A stretch of 64,000 nt of DNA from Sporosarcina sp. NCCP-2716 (GTDB taxonomy: Bacteria; Bacillota; Bacilli; Bacillales_A; Planococcaceae): assembly GCF_023707985.1 (NCBI RefSeq), contig NZ_BRCF01000001.1, forward strand, positions 1 through 64,000, given 5' to 3'. The notes under the pieces were generated by a model. It was not told the DNA's origin and made no database searches. It saw only the letters and a list, made by a program, of their open reading frames with translations. Both the position numbers and the translations under genes were made by a program. Below, piece by piece: positions 33,959 through 42,577 of this stretch (the first letter of the stretch is position 1; every line of letters begins with the position of its first letter).

Positions 33959-34009
33959 GGCTGTCCGCTTGCGCAAAGACGTATTTTGCGCAGCCGGGCA
34001 GCCATTTTT
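33959..34009 (+). terminator. Terminator of prfB
   Basis: A long imperfect stem GGCTGTCC...GCGCAAA / TTTGCGC...GGGCAGCC (33959-34003) followed by ATTTTTA. Confidence 0.8.
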
Positions 34010-34045
34010 ATTCAGCAGGCTAGATGCAAAAAGGGGGGATGGGGG

Positions 34046-34396
34046 ATGTTCTTCAGAAAGAAGAAGCCGGAGCCGATTTTGTATGAAGTGAGTGTATTTG
34101 CCACGCAAAACGTCACGGAAGAGGAATTTGATGGCTGGACGGATGACGTGTTCGAAGCGGTATCAAATGTCATTTCGATTGAACACGCAGTATTGGAGGA
34201 AGTGCTTCCAGAAGAAATTGAGGATATCCGATTCCGGTTTCCGGAAATCGATGTAACCCGTACGTTTTTCTTAGCGGAACGGCTGACGGAATCACTGGGG
34301 TCACGCGATGCTGCGCCGCAATCCTATTGCACGAATGAACTCATCGGCATGCTCGAATTCCTGAAACAGGCGGAACGGGCACAGAAAGTTACGTAA
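34046..34396 (+). CDS. Hypothetical acidic protein
   Basis: A 116-residue protein that I do not recognise. It starts MFFRKKKPEPILYEVSVFAT after a very G-rich ribosome site (AAGGGGGGATGGGGG). The rest is acidic with no membrane segment; EEEFDGWTDDVFEAVSNVIS and TNELIGMLEFLKQAERAQKV suggest an alpha/beta domain. It lies alone between prfB and the convergent dapA, sharing a bidirectional terminator. Confidence 0.65.
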   Translation: MFFRKKKPEPILYEVSVFATQNVTEEEFDGWTDDVFEAVSNVISIEHAVLEEVLPEEIEDIRFRFPEIDVTRTFFLAERLTESLGSRDAAPQSYCTNELIGMLEFLKQAERAQKVT

Positions 34397-34442
34397 AACA
34401 AGCGCCTGCACAGCTCATGACGAGCCGTGCAGGCGCTTGTTT
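34397..34442. terminator. Bidirectional terminator between convergent genes
   Basis: Perfect 15-bp stem AACAAGCGCCTGCAC/GTGCAGGCGCTTGTT around a 15-base loop, with A-run on the left and T-run on the right, serving both the 34046 gene and dapA. Confidence 0.88.
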
Positions 34443-34450
34443 GTTCGCTA

Positions 34451-35338
34451 TCAGGCGATCTTCCGGAATTTTAGCTGATCCAACACATTCGCGAGCGACG
34501 CAAGCTCCGTGTCCGACAGCGGCACCATCGGCAGGCGAAGTCCGCCGGCAGGGAGACCCTGCAGTGTAAGCGCTGCTTTGACAGGTGACGGGTTCGGTGC
34601 GGCGAACAGCTCGTTCATAAGCGGCAGCAGGCGGCGGTGCAGCGCAGCGGCTTCCTGGAACTGCCCGATGTGGAATGCTTTCATCATCGCCTTCATCTCC
34701 CGGCCGATCACGTGGCTCGCGACGGAGACAACGCCCGAACCGCCAATCGTCAGTGTTGGCAGCGTCAGTGCATCGTCCCCGCTGTAAACGGCAAAATTAT
34801 CAGGAGTCCGCTCGATGATCGCTGCCATCGTGTCCAGATTGCCCCCGGCTTCTTTGATGGCTGTGATGTTCGGGATCTGTGCGAGCCGAACGATCGTATC
34901 GATTTCCATATTAACGGTGCTGCGTCCCGGGATATTGTACAGCATAACGGGAAGGGACGTCGCAGCGGCAATCGCCTTGAAATGCTCGTACATCCCTTCC
35001 TGGCTCGGCTTGTTGTAATACGGCACGACGAGCATGACGCCGTCCGCCCCGGCGGCTTCTGCGGCACGTGTCAGCTCGATCGACTCCCGCGTGCTGTTCG
35101 TGCCGGTTCCTGCAATGACGGGGACGCGTCCATTAACAGCTTTCACTGTAAACCGGAACAGTTCCGTTTTCTCAGCGGCGGTTAATGTCGGGGACTCTCC
35201 CGTCGTGCCGGCGATGACGAGTGCGTCTGATCCGGTATCCAGCAAGTGCTCGATCAGTGTTCCTGCTGCTGTGTAGTCAATGTCTCCGTGTTCGTCGAAT
35301 GGGGTCACCATAGCCGTGATCAATTGTCCAAAATTCAT
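34451..35338 (-). CDS. dapA: 4-hydroxy-tetrahydrodipicolinate synthase
   Basis: A 295-residue TIM-barrel lyase that condenses pyruvate and aspartate semialdehyde, the first step of lysine/DAP synthesis. Marks are GTTGESPTLTAAEK, the Tyr motif LYNIPGRSTVN and the Schiff-base lysine in ITAIKEAGGN. The start at 35338 (MNFGQL) fits the family N-terminus. The longer frame includes the ribosome site AAAGGAG. It is controlled by the lysine riboswitch upstream. It is monocistronic, unlike the B. subtilis dapG-dapA cluster, and a single lysine-regulated copy may supply the lysine branch (inference). Confidence 0.95.
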   Translation of the reverse strand: MNFGQLITAMVTPFDEHGDIDYTAAGTLIEHLLDTGSDALVIAGTTGESPTLTAAEKTELFRFTVKAVNGRVPVIAGTGTNSTRESIELTRAAEAAGADGVMLVVPYYNKPSQEGMYEHFKAIAAATSLPVMLYNIPGRSTVNMEIDTIVRLAQIPNITAIKEAGGNLDTMAAIIERTPDNFAVYSGDDALTLPTLTIGGSGVVSVASHVIGREMKAMMKAFHIGQFQEAAALHRRLLPLMNELFAAPNPSPVKAALTLQGLPAGGLRLPMVPLSDTELASLANVLDQLKFRKIA

Positions 35339-35399
35339 CTGTTCTCCATCTCCTTTTGTTTTGTTCCAAAACATAGAGGTGGAAGGCAGTGCATCCTGA

Positions 35400-35655
35400 A
35401 ACGCAAAAAGACAGCAGCGGGGGATCCGCTGCTGCCATGGGAATAACCGAAATCATCCCGCTGCATCAGATAGCCCTCCATATAGTCGCCTATATGACAA
35501 TCCTGGACTTGTTCAGCCCAGAACCAGCTTCAGGACGATGAGTGTCCGTTCCGCTTCGGCAAATTCCCCTTTCGGCAGCCTTCACGGGACCTCATCGTCC
35601 TCCTGCTGCGTACTGATGGTTTTTGCGCCTCTATCCTTACTTCGTAATTCTCGAA
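35400..35655 (-). ncRNA. Lysine riboswitch (L-box) with terminator
   Basis: The minus strand carries the L-box strings GGATAGAGGCGC, ACCATCAGTAC, GAAAGGGGAATTTGCCGAAG and CTGGTTCTGGGCTGAACA in order. A terminator follows: AGCAGCGG/CCGCTGCT stem at about 35412-35434, with a T-run at 35404-35409. Lysine binding should stop transcription into dapA. Confidence 0.93.
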
Positions 35656-35680
35656 ATAAGTGGTTGTTGAATTATCTGTC

Positions 35681-35709
35681 ATCTTACCGCACTTCCTGGA
35701 AAGTTGCAA
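35681..35709 (-). promoter_or_regulatory. Promoter of the L-box transcript
   Basis: Minus strand TTGCAA (35709-35704), a 17-base gap, TAAGAT (35686-35681), directly upstream of the riboswitch. Confidence 0.6.
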
Positions 35710-35977
35710 CTGTTTTGTTTTTTTGCTGTCTGCCTGTCCATACCCCGGCTGAAGCAGGTGTAAACTTGACGGTGTTCATTCGCGGAAAAGGCGGACTTCA
35801 AAAAATTCATGGCGTTTTCATGTTTGAATTTCGCGGAAACGAGAATACTACATAGAAGGAGCGCCCGGTCTTCCGGCAATCGTCATCGTTTTGTCACACA
35901 GGAAAGGCGGGCCCGCTCGTTTTTTGCTATACTAAGAAAGCACGTATTTTACATCTATTTAAGGGAGGAACTCAACT
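35710..35977. other. Intergenic leader between dapA and cccB
   Basis: No gene is visible in this stretch. An extended -10, TGCTATACT, at 35925-35933 is the likely cccB promoter, and GGGAGG lies before the cccB start. The remainder has no recognisable structure. Confidence 0.5.
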
Positions 35978-36307
35978 ATGAAGACGAAAAGCAAATTTGC
36001 AGCAGCGATCTTCGGAGCAGCTCTCGTACTCGGCGCTTGTGGCGGCGGGAACGACGACAGCGCATCCGGCGACAAAGACGGCGGCAACGTAGACGCTGAC
36101 AAAGTGTACCAAGCAAACTGTGCGACTTGCCACGGCGGCAATCTGGAAGGTAAGAACGGTCCGGAACTCGCACACATCGGTAAAGAACTGAAAGAAGACG
36201 AAATTCATGACATCATCGAAAACGGGAAATCCGGCGGCATGCCTGGAGGTCTCATCAAAGGTGAAGAGCTCGACGCAGTCGCTAAATGGCTTTCTGAGAA
36301 AAAATAA
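35978..36307 (+). CDS. cccB: Cytochrome c-551-like lipoprotein
   Basis: A 109-residue small cytochrome c anchored outside the membrane. The signal peptide ends in a lipobox, LVLGAC (Cys about residue 21), followed by a Gly/Asp/Ser-rich linker. The heme motif is CATCHGG (CxxCH), and the distal Met is in SGGMPGG. It carries electrons in respiration, as B. subtilis CccB. The gene order cccB-ftsE-ftsX is conserved. Single gene with its own terminator. Confidence 0.92.
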   Translation: MKTKSKFAAAIFGAALVLGACGGGNDDSASGDKDGGNVDADKVYQANCATCHGGNLEGKNGPELAHIGKELKEDEIHDIIENGKSGGMPGGLIKGEELDAVAKWLSEKK

Positions 36308-36336
36308 GGACAGCCTTTCGACAGCATGATACGAAA

Positions 36337-36372
36337 AAAGCGGGGACACTTCGGTGTTCCTGCTTTTTTTTT
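36337..36372 (+). terminator. Terminator of cccB
   Basis: Stem AAAGCGGGGACAC / GTGTTCCTGCTTT with short loop, then a run of T residues. Confidence 0.85.
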
Positions 36373-36495
36373 GGTTTTAGCCTCCTTTCATTTCCAAATA
36401 CCAGTTACTAGGACGATAGATTACAAAATTGTTGAAACGGTGTGAACGGCGCGTCAGAAATGAAATACTCCTGTAATACTATGGGGAATGATATC

Positions 36496-36504
36496 TGTTA
36501 TAAT
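36496..36504 (+). promoter_or_regulatory. Extended -10 promoter of ftsEX operon
   Basis: TG-T-TATAAT at 36496-36504, 42 bases upstream of ftsE. No good -35 at 17 bp, which extended -10 promoters tolerate. Confidence 0.5.
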
Positions 36505-36545
36505 GAAAAAGCTGGCGAAAAGTAATAGAATCAGGTGGTTACAGA

Positions 36546-37232
36546 ATGATAAAAATGAATGACGTGTACAAAAAGTACTCGAACGGCGTCGTAGCCGCGA
36601 ACGGCATTACGATCGACATTGATCGGGGAGAGTTTGTCTACGTAGTCGGGCCGAGCGGTGCAGGGAAATCGACATTTATCAAAATGATGTATCGCGAAGA
36701 ATCCCCGACGAGCGGTCAGATTTTCATCGATGGAACAGACCTGGGTTCGCTGAAGAACAAACAGATCCCTTATTTGCGCAGGCAGATCGGAGTCGTATTC
36801 CAGGACTTCAAACTGCTGCCGAAACTCAGTGTCTATGAAAACGTCGCGTTCGCGCTCGAAGTGATCGAAGAAACACCGGCTGAGATCCGGAAGAAAGTAA
36901 CAGATGTTTTAGCGCTTGTCGGCTTGTCGCAGAAAGCGAGAATGTTTCCTAACGAGCTATCCGGCGGAGAGCAGCAGCGTGTCTCGATCGCGCGTTCCAT
37001 TGTCAATGAGCCGAAACTGGTCATTGCGGATGAGCCTACAGGAAACCTGGATCCGGATACGTCGTTAGGCATCATGAACATCTTTGAAAAGATCAACAAC
37101 CGCGGGACGACCATCATCATGGCCACCCACAACAAGGATATCGTCAACAAGATCCGTCATCGGGTGCTGCTTGTGGAAGGCGGAATGATCACGCGGGATG
37201 AGTATGAAGGAGAATACAGTTATGAAGGCTAG
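36546..37232 (+). CDS. ftsE: Cell division ATP-binding protein FtsE
   Basis: A 228-residue ABC ATPase that forms a mechanotransmission complex with FtsX to activate peptidoglycan hydrolases. Walker A is GPSGAGKSTFIKMMY, signature LSGGEQQRVSIAR, Walker B LVIADEPTGNLDPD, switch MATHNKDI. It overlaps ftsX by 11 bases. No transport substrate is expected. Confidence 0.96.
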   Translation: MIKMNDVYKKYSNGVVAANGITIDIDRGEFVYVVGPSGAGKSTFIKMMYREESPTSGQIFIDGTDLGSLKNKQIPYLRRQIGVVFQDFKLLPKLSVYENVAFALEVIEETPAEIRKKVTDVLALVGLSQKARMFPNELSGGEQQRVSIARSIVNEPKLVIADEPTGNLDPDTSLGIMNIFEKINNRGTTIIMATHNKDIVNKIRHRVLLVEGGMITRDEYEGEYSYEG

Positions 37233-38106
37233 GACGCTTGGCCGCCACTTCCGGGAAAGCTTCAAGAGCCTCGGCAGGAATGGCTGGATGACGTTCGCCT
37301 CCATCAGCGCCGTTGCAGTTACGCTTCTTCTTGTCGGAAGTTTCATCGTCATGATGATGAACTTAAACAAGATGGCGGACAACATTGAAAACGACGTGGA
37401 AATCAAAGTGGTAGCGGACGCTGCAGCAAGTGATGCGGCCGTAAAGGAACTGCAGGAAAAAGTGGAATCGATCGACGGGGTCGCCAGTGTCGAGTATGCC
37501 TCCCGTGAAGAGGAACTGGACAAAGTGATCAAACAGTATGGAAAGGAACTTGCTCTCTATAAGCAGAGCAACCCGCTCGGCGACGCATTGTACGTCAAAG
37601 CGGCCGATCCGCACAACACGGCGGAGATCGCCAAAGAGATCGATACATACGAATACACGGCCGAAGTGGTCTACGGGGCAGGGAAAGTCGAAAAACTGTT
37701 CAATGTCGTGAAAATCAGCCGGAACGTCGGCCTGATCCTCATTCTCGCATTGCTGTTCACGGCGATGTTCCTCATCTCCAACACGATCCGCCTGACAATC
37801 ATCGCGCGGGGCCGGGAAATAGAAATCATGAAACTCGTCGGAGCGACGAACAGCTTCGTCCGCATTCCGTTCATCTTAGAAGGGATCTGGCTCGGAATCC
37901 TCGGGTCCATCATCCCGATCACGGCGATCTCCATCGCCTATCAGCAAATATACGCCTACTGGCAGCCGAAGCTGGTCAACGAAATGTTCCAGCTGCTCAA
38001 GCCGATGCCGTTCATCCTCCAAGTGGATGGCCTGCTATTATTCATGGGCGTCTTCATCGGAGTATGGGGCAGCCTCATGTCCGTACGCAAATTCTTGAAA
38101 GTCTAA
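37222..38106 (+). CDS. ftsX: Cell division protein FtsX
   Basis: A 294-residue membrane partner of FtsE with four helices (ASISAVAVTLLLVGSFIVMM; LILILALLFTAMFLI; the last two after 220) and one large extracellular loop (about 55-165) that binds the hydrolase or its activator. The pattern ARGREIEIMKLVGATNSFVR is diagnostic. The start at 37222 follows GAAGGAG. The frame extension into ftsE is rejected. Confidence 0.95.
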   Translation: MKARTLGRHFRESFKSLGRNGWMTFASISAVAVTLLLVGSFIVMMMNLNKMADNIENDVEIKVVADAAASDAAVKELQEKVESIDGVASVEYASREEELDKVIKQYGKELALYKQSNPLGDALYVKAADPHNTAEIAKEIDTYEYTAEVVYGAGKVEKLFNVVKISRNVGLILILALLFTAMFLISNTIRLTIIARGREIEIMKLVGATNSFVRIPFILEGIWLGILGSIIPITAISIAYQQIYAYWQPKLVNEMFQLLKPMPFILQVDGLLLFMGVFIGVWGSLMSVRKFLKV

Positions 38107-38139
38107 CTAGCCGATTCGTTCGAAAGGGGAACTGGGACT

Positions 38140-39534
38140 GTGAAGAAGAACAAAGGATTGCTGTTATCGACTATGGGAGTACTGCTCCTATCCACTACAA
38201 TAGGCGGTACAGCAGCAACAGCAGCTTCGCTGAACGACCTGCAGCACGAGCAGAAGCTCCTGCAGAAAAAACAGAACGAACTGAACAAAGGCATTCAGAA
38301 CAAGTCTAACCAAATTACAGAAAAGCAGACGAAAAAACAATCGCTGATCGAACAGATCACGAAACTGAACGGCGAAATCAACACGAATAACGATAAAATC
38401 AGCGACGTCCAGAACAAAATCGCAGACACGACTGAAGAGATCGCCCAGCTGCGCGTCTCCATCAAAACACTCGAAAAGCGCATCAAGGAACGCGACGAAG
38501 TGCTCCGCGAACGCGTGAAAACGATGCAGGTCAAAGGCGGAGACGTCAGCTACCTGGACGTGCTCCTCGGTGCGACCAGCTTCTCGGATTTCATCGACCG
38601 TTTTTCAGCTGTCTCCACATTGATGGATGCGGACCGCAAAATCATGCAGCAGCAGGAAGATGACATGAACCAGCTCGAAAAAGAGAAAGAGATGGTCGAG
38701 AACAAACTCGCCGAGCAGGAACAGCGGAAAGCGAAACTGACGGAACTGAAGAAGAAACTGGAAGGCCAGAAAGTAGAAAAAGACAAACTGGTCGATCAGC
38801 TGGAAGCGGAAGAAGCGAAGCTGACAAACGAGAAGGCGAACTTGGAAAGTGAAGCAGACGAAGCTTACGAGATGTCTGCAGATATTGAAAAGAAAATCGT
38901 CGCCGAGCAGGAGCGTCTTGCCGAAGTGGCACGTCAGGCTGAACTGAAGCGGAAACGTGAAGCGGAACTCCGCCGTCAGCAGGAAGCGGCTGCAGCGAAA
39001 CGCCGTGCCGAGCAGGCTGCGCAATCCGCACAGTCATCGAACTCTTCATCTTCACAAGGTTCTTCATCCCATAGTAATGACAGCTATGAGCCGCCTGTCG
39101 CAGCACCGCCAGTTTCAAGCGGCGCCTGGACAAGCCCGGCACATGGACGCTTGACGTCGTCGTTCGGATGGCGCGTCCACCCGATCTTCCATACGAAGAA
39201 ACAGCACCGCGGCCAGGATATCTCCGTTCCGATCGGGACACCTGTCAGCGCAGCCGCTGAAGGGGTTGTCTCCCACGCCGGTCCGATGGGCGGTTTCGGG
39301 AACCTCGTCATGATTACACACTCGATCGACGGCCAGATCTACACATCCGTCTACGCTCACCTGTCAAGTATCAGTGTCAGCACTGGACAGCACGTAGGCA
39401 AAGGCCAATTCATTGCGAATTCCGGTAACACCGGGAACTCGACGGGACCACACCTGCACTTTGAAATCCATGTCGGCAACTTCTCGGCAACGGGTCCGAG
39501 TGCTGTGAACCCGCTGCGTTATGTATCCTTCTGA
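38140..39534 (+). CDS. FtsEX-linked M23 peptidoglycan hydrolase with coiled coil
   Basis: A 464-residue secreted protein starting at GTG 38140. The signal peptide (LLLSTMGVLLLSTTIGGTAA) is followed by a long coiled coil (about 28-290) with a PcsB/EnvC/CwlO-type N-terminal arrangement, a Ser-rich linker (about 295-330), and a C-terminal M23 endopeptidase domain. Zinc ligands are in HRGQDISVPIGTPV (H-x3-D) and HLHFEIH (H-x-H). The active ligands suggest it cuts cross-bridges itself rather than only activating others. Position directly after ftsX marks it as the hydrolase controlled by FtsEX; B. subtilis uses CwlO with an NlpC/P60 domain from another locus. Confidence 0.9.
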   Translation: MKKNKGLLLSTMGVLLLSTTIGGTAATAASLNDLQHEQKLLQKKQNELNKGIQNKSNQITEKQTKKQSLIEQITKLNGEINTNNDKISDVQNKIADTTEEIAQLRVSIKTLEKRIKERDEVLRERVKTMQVKGGDVSYLDVLLGATSFSDFIDRFSAVSTLMDADRKIMQQQEDDMNQLEKEKEMVENKLAEQEQRKAKLTELKKKLEGQKVEKDKLVDQLEAEEAKLTNEKANLESEADEAYEMSADIEKKIVAEQERLAEVARQAELKRKREAELRRQQEAAAAKRRAEQAAQSAQSSNSSSSQGSSSHSNDSYEPPVAAPPVSSGAWTSPAHGRLTSSFGWRVHPIFHTKKQHRGQDISVPIGTPVSAAAEGVVSHAGPMGGFGNLVMITHSIDGQIYTSVYAHLSSISVSTGQHVGKGQFIANSGNTGNSTGPHLHFEIHVGNFSATGPSAVNPLRYVSF

Positions 39535-39610
39535 TAAACGCGTATAAGCTTAGTATTTCCGGCATTGCATTCAAGTAAACATGGCGGCGCCATTGAGTGC
39601 CGCCTCAGGA

Positions 39611-39638
39611 AAAGTTCGCTCCCGGGCGGACTTTTTTC
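39611..39638 (+). terminator. Terminator after the M23 gene
   Basis: Stem AAGTTCGC/GCGGACTT (39612-39633) followed by a T-run. Confidence 0.7.
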
Positions 39639-39714
39639 TATGCCGTCAAGTACGTTTATTGGAGCCGGCCGTTCAAATGAGATACCATAAGAGGTATCAC
39701 AGATCGAGGAGATA

Positions 39715-40371
39715 ATGATGCCTGTTACCGAATATTATGTGTTATGGAAAGTGACCGTCCCGTCGACCTGGATGGCGGCGGTCCTTGGATTGATTGCAGG
39801 CTGGCTTGCGGTCAGGCGGCAGTTCGGGAAACGGTCGGCGGAACTGATCGGGGATGCTTTCTTCACCGTGCTGATCGTCTGGAAACTGTCTGTCATCGTC
39901 ACGGATTTCCCGGTCGTCTGGCGGTCTCCCGCTGCGATCCTCTATTTCAACGGAGGCGCTCCGGGGTTCATCGCCGGGATGTGCGTGGCGGGGCTTCTTG
40001 CGGTGCGTTCTGAAAAACGGCTGCCGGTGTCCTTCAGCCGTGTCATTCTGCTGGCGGCAGCCTGCGCGCAAGGGGTTTATCAGATTATGATGGCGCTGCT
40101 GAATGCAGGTCCGGCCTATGCGAAAGTGCTGACGGCCGTCCTGTTCGGGACTCTTGTCATTGCGGCATTCCGCTATGCTGGCCGCCACGAGATGCCGGTC
40201 CGATCGGGTGCGCTGCTGCTCATTGCAGTCCATGCGTTCACCGCTGCCGTGCAGCCTTCGGGGTTTGCAGGTATCCCGTTCGCCGCGACCGTTGCGGCAG
40301 GCGCTTTGATCATCTTGACGGACGTCCGGCTGCGGCAGTCCGGGAAACAATTGGAGGGATTGGATGAATAA
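39715..40371 (+). CDS. Membrane protein linked to a thioredoxin-like gene
   Basis: A 218-residue membrane protein with six to seven helices (for example WMAAVLGLIAGWLAV, FTVLIVWKLSVIVTDFPVVW, AAILYFNGGAPGFIAGMCVA). The layout with an early WKL and a FNGGAPGFIAG loop distantly recalls prolipoprotein diacylglyceryl transferase, but the catalytic His-Gly-Arg region is not evident. It overlaps the next gene, a membrane-anchored thioredoxin, by 8 bases, so a role in extracytoplasmic redox or cytochrome maturation is inferred. Confidence 0.6.
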   Translation: MMPVTEYYVLWKVTVPSTWMAAVLGLIAGWLAVRRQFGKRSAELIGDAFFTVLIVWKLSVIVTDFPVVWRSPAAILYFNGGAPGFIAGMCVAGLLAVRSEKRLPVSFSRVILLAAACAQGVYQIMMALLNAGPAYAKVLTAVLFGTLVIAAFRYAGRHEMPVRSGALLLIAVHAFTAAVQPSGFAGIPFAATVAAGALIILTDVRLRQSGKQLEGLDE

Positions 40372-40936
40372 GAAATGGATCGGCTATGTGATCGCGATCT
40401 TAGTCGTCGGGACGATGGTCGTGCTCATGGTGAAGTCGAATATGCAGAAACCAGAAAAGATCGATACAGCGGCGACTGCGGAAATCTCGAAGAAAATGCC
40501 GGGCCTCGGGCAGGGGGAACTGCCGCCGGACTTCGAGATGAAGACGCTTGAAGGTGACACGGTGAAACTGTCCGATCTGCGCGGCAAGAAAGTCATCCTC
40601 AACTTCTGGGCGACGTGGTGCCCGCCGTGCAAGGCGGAAATGCCCCACATGGAAAATTACTATAAGAAGCTGAAGAAGGAAGATAACGTCGAGCTCGTTT
40701 CCGTGAATTTGACGACCGGCGAAAACCGCGGCGAGAAAGCGGTGGAGGAATTCGCCGATGCCTATGAACTGACGTTTCCGATCCTTCTCGATACGGAAGG
40801 GGTCGGCATGGCCGATTACAAGGTATTCTCCATCCCGACGACATACATCCTGAAGACGGACGGCACGATCGACAACCAGATCGTCGGGCCGATGGATGAA
40901 AAGATGATGGAACAGCTCATCGCGGACGTGGATTGA
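40364..40936 (+). CDS. Membrane-anchored thioredoxin-like protein (ResA/TlpA type)
   Basis: A 190-residue protein with one N-terminal helix (IGYVIAILVVGTMVVLMV) and an external thioredoxin domain. The active site is WATWCPPCKAEMPHM (CPPC), the cis-Pro is in FSIPTTYILKTDG. TlpA/ResA proteins reduce disulfides outside the membrane, for example in apocytochrome c or spore proteins. The nearby cytochrome cccB fits the first, but the exact client is not shown. Confidence 0.88.
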   Translation: MNKKWIGYVIAILVVGTMVVLMVKSNMQKPEKIDTAATAEISKKMPGLGQGELPPDFEMKTLEGDTVKLSDLRGKKVILNFWATWCPPCKAEMPHMENYYKKLKKEDNVELVSVNLTTGENRGEKAVEEFADAYELTFPILLDTEGVGMADYKVFSIPTTYILKTDGTIDNQIVGPMDEKMMEQLIADVD

Positions 40937-41018
40937 TCTTCATCAATTGAATTGGAATTCTGCCGGTTTCCGGTGTCGTAACTGCCCTGTCCTTTTCATA
41001 TAGTGGAAAGAGGAGGGG

Positions 41019-42470
41019 ATGGTGACGATGCGCAGGAGCCGGTTTTTTGGTTTTGGCCTATTCGCTGCGATTGCAGTCAGTATCAGTCTGCTGTTTGGCG
41101 GCTGCGGCAAGAGTGAAAAGAAGGGGATATCTGCTGATAGCGGGGAATTCGGGGTGATCGACGAAGCTTACGACGTCATCACCGAGCATGCGGTGTATCC
41201 GCTGAAGAAAGAGGATCTGATCGAAGGGGCGCTCCGCGGGATGGCGGATGTCATCGGAGATCCGTATTCGACGTATTTGACGAAAGAGGAAGCGGCGTCA
41301 CACAAGGAATCGCTTGCGGGCGAGCGGGTCGGGATCGGTGCGGAGATAACACGCACCAACGGGAAGTTCGTGATCGTCTCCCCAGTGAAAGGATCACCGT
41401 CCGAGAAAGCGGGACTGCTGCCGTATGACGAACTCGTGCAGATCGACAGCGAGCGGGTGGACGGCCTGACGCTCCAGGAAGTCGTCAAACGGATCCGCGG
41501 CAAGAAAGGGACGTCTGTGAAATTGACGGTGTACCGGCCGGAAGCGGGCAAGCATATCGAGCTGACGATCGAGCGCGACGTCATCCCGGTCCATACGGTG
41601 ACGTCTGAAATACTCGAGGAACGCGGCAGGAAAATCGGCTACATAGGGCTGACGATGTTCGGCGAAGACAGCGCCAAAGAATGGCAGGCGGCAACTGACC
41701 TTCTCGTCAAAGAAGGCGCAGAAGCGATCCTGATCGACGTCCGCGGCAATCCGGGCGGCTATCTGCATGCCGTCGGCGCAATTGCGGGCAGTGTGCTTCC
41801 TGAAGATACGGTGTTCGCCTATATGGAAAACATCAAAGGTCAGCTGACACCGCTCGTGACGGAGAAACCGGAAGGCATCGAGTATGATCCGCAGCTGAAG
41901 AAACTGCCGGTCGTCCTTATGCAGGACCAGGGCAGTGCGTCCGCGAGTGAAGTGCTGAGCGGTGCGCTTCAGGATCTCGGCCGCGGGTTCATCGTCGGAA
42001 CAACGAGTTTCGGCAAAGGGACCGTGCAGGAGACGATGGAACTGTCGAATGGCGGTGAAGTCAAGCTGTCGACGCATAAATGGCTGACACCGAAAGAGCG
42101 CTGGATCCACGGGGAAGGGGTCGAATCGGATCTCAAGGTGAAGCAGAACAGTCTGTTCGCCGAGCATTTGCGGGTGCTCGCCGACACGTATGCAGAAGAG
42201 CAGTTCAATGATGATATCGCGTATGCGCAGCGCATCCTGAAGGCACTCGACTATGAGCCGGGCCGGGTTGATGGGTATTTCGACGACGCGACGAAGAAAG
42301 CGGTCGCGAAGTTCCAGAAGGATGAAGAGCAGAAAAGCAGCGGCAAGATGGATGCTGCGTTCTTCCAGGCGCTGAAGACACGTGCTGAAGCCGTCAAGGG
42401 CGATCGGGCGAACGACGAACAGCTGGCCATGGCGCTCGGCTATTTGCATCATGCGCTGTCGAAGAAGTGA
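41019..42470 (+). CDS. ctpB: S41 carboxy-terminal processing protease CtpB-like
   Basis: A 483-residue exported protease. The N-terminus ends in a lipobox-like SLLFGGC (Cys about 29), so it is probably a lipoprotein. A PDZ domain (about 90-175; EITRTNGKFVIVSPVKGSPS) precedes the S41 core. The catalytic Ser is in DQGSASASEVLSGAL and the Lys in TSFGKGTVQET. A C-terminal peptidoglycan-binding domain (RILKALDYEPGRVDGYFDDA) ends it. In B. subtilis CtpB cleaves SpoIVFA in sporulation. AGGAGGGG lies right before 41019, so translation may start at GTG 41022 or ATG 41028. Upstream of minJ as in B. subtilis. Confidence 0.9.
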   Translation: MVTMRRSRFFGFGLFAAIAVSISLLFGGCGKSEKKGISADSGEFGVIDEAYDVITEHAVYPLKKEDLIEGALRGMADVIGDPYSTYLTKEEAASHKESLAGERVGIGAEITRTNGKFVIVSPVKGSPSEKAGLLPYDELVQIDSERVDGLTLQEVVKRIRGKKGTSVKLTVYRPEAGKHIELTIERDVIPVHTVTSEILEERGRKIGYIGLTMFGEDSAKEWQAATDLLVKEGAEAILIDVRGNPGGYLHAVGAIAGSVLPEDTVFAYMENIKGQLTPLVTEKPEGIEYDPQLKKLPVVLMQDQGSASASEVLSGALQDLGRGFIVGTTSFGKGTVQETMELSNGGEVKLSTHKWLTPKERWIHGEGVESDLKVKQNSLFAEHLRVLADTYAEEQFNDDIAYAQRILKALDYEPGRVDGYFDDATKKAVAKFQKDEEQKSSGKMDAAFFQALKTRAEAVKGDRANDEQLAMALGYLHHALSKK

Positions 42471-42577
42471 GCGGATTTCCCTGTTTGTGAAGAACCGTCT
42501 GCCATGACTATCCTTTCCGTCCGGTTGTTTGATACAATAGTAGAAAACAGCGGGATCGGGATGGGAGTGTGATTGAC

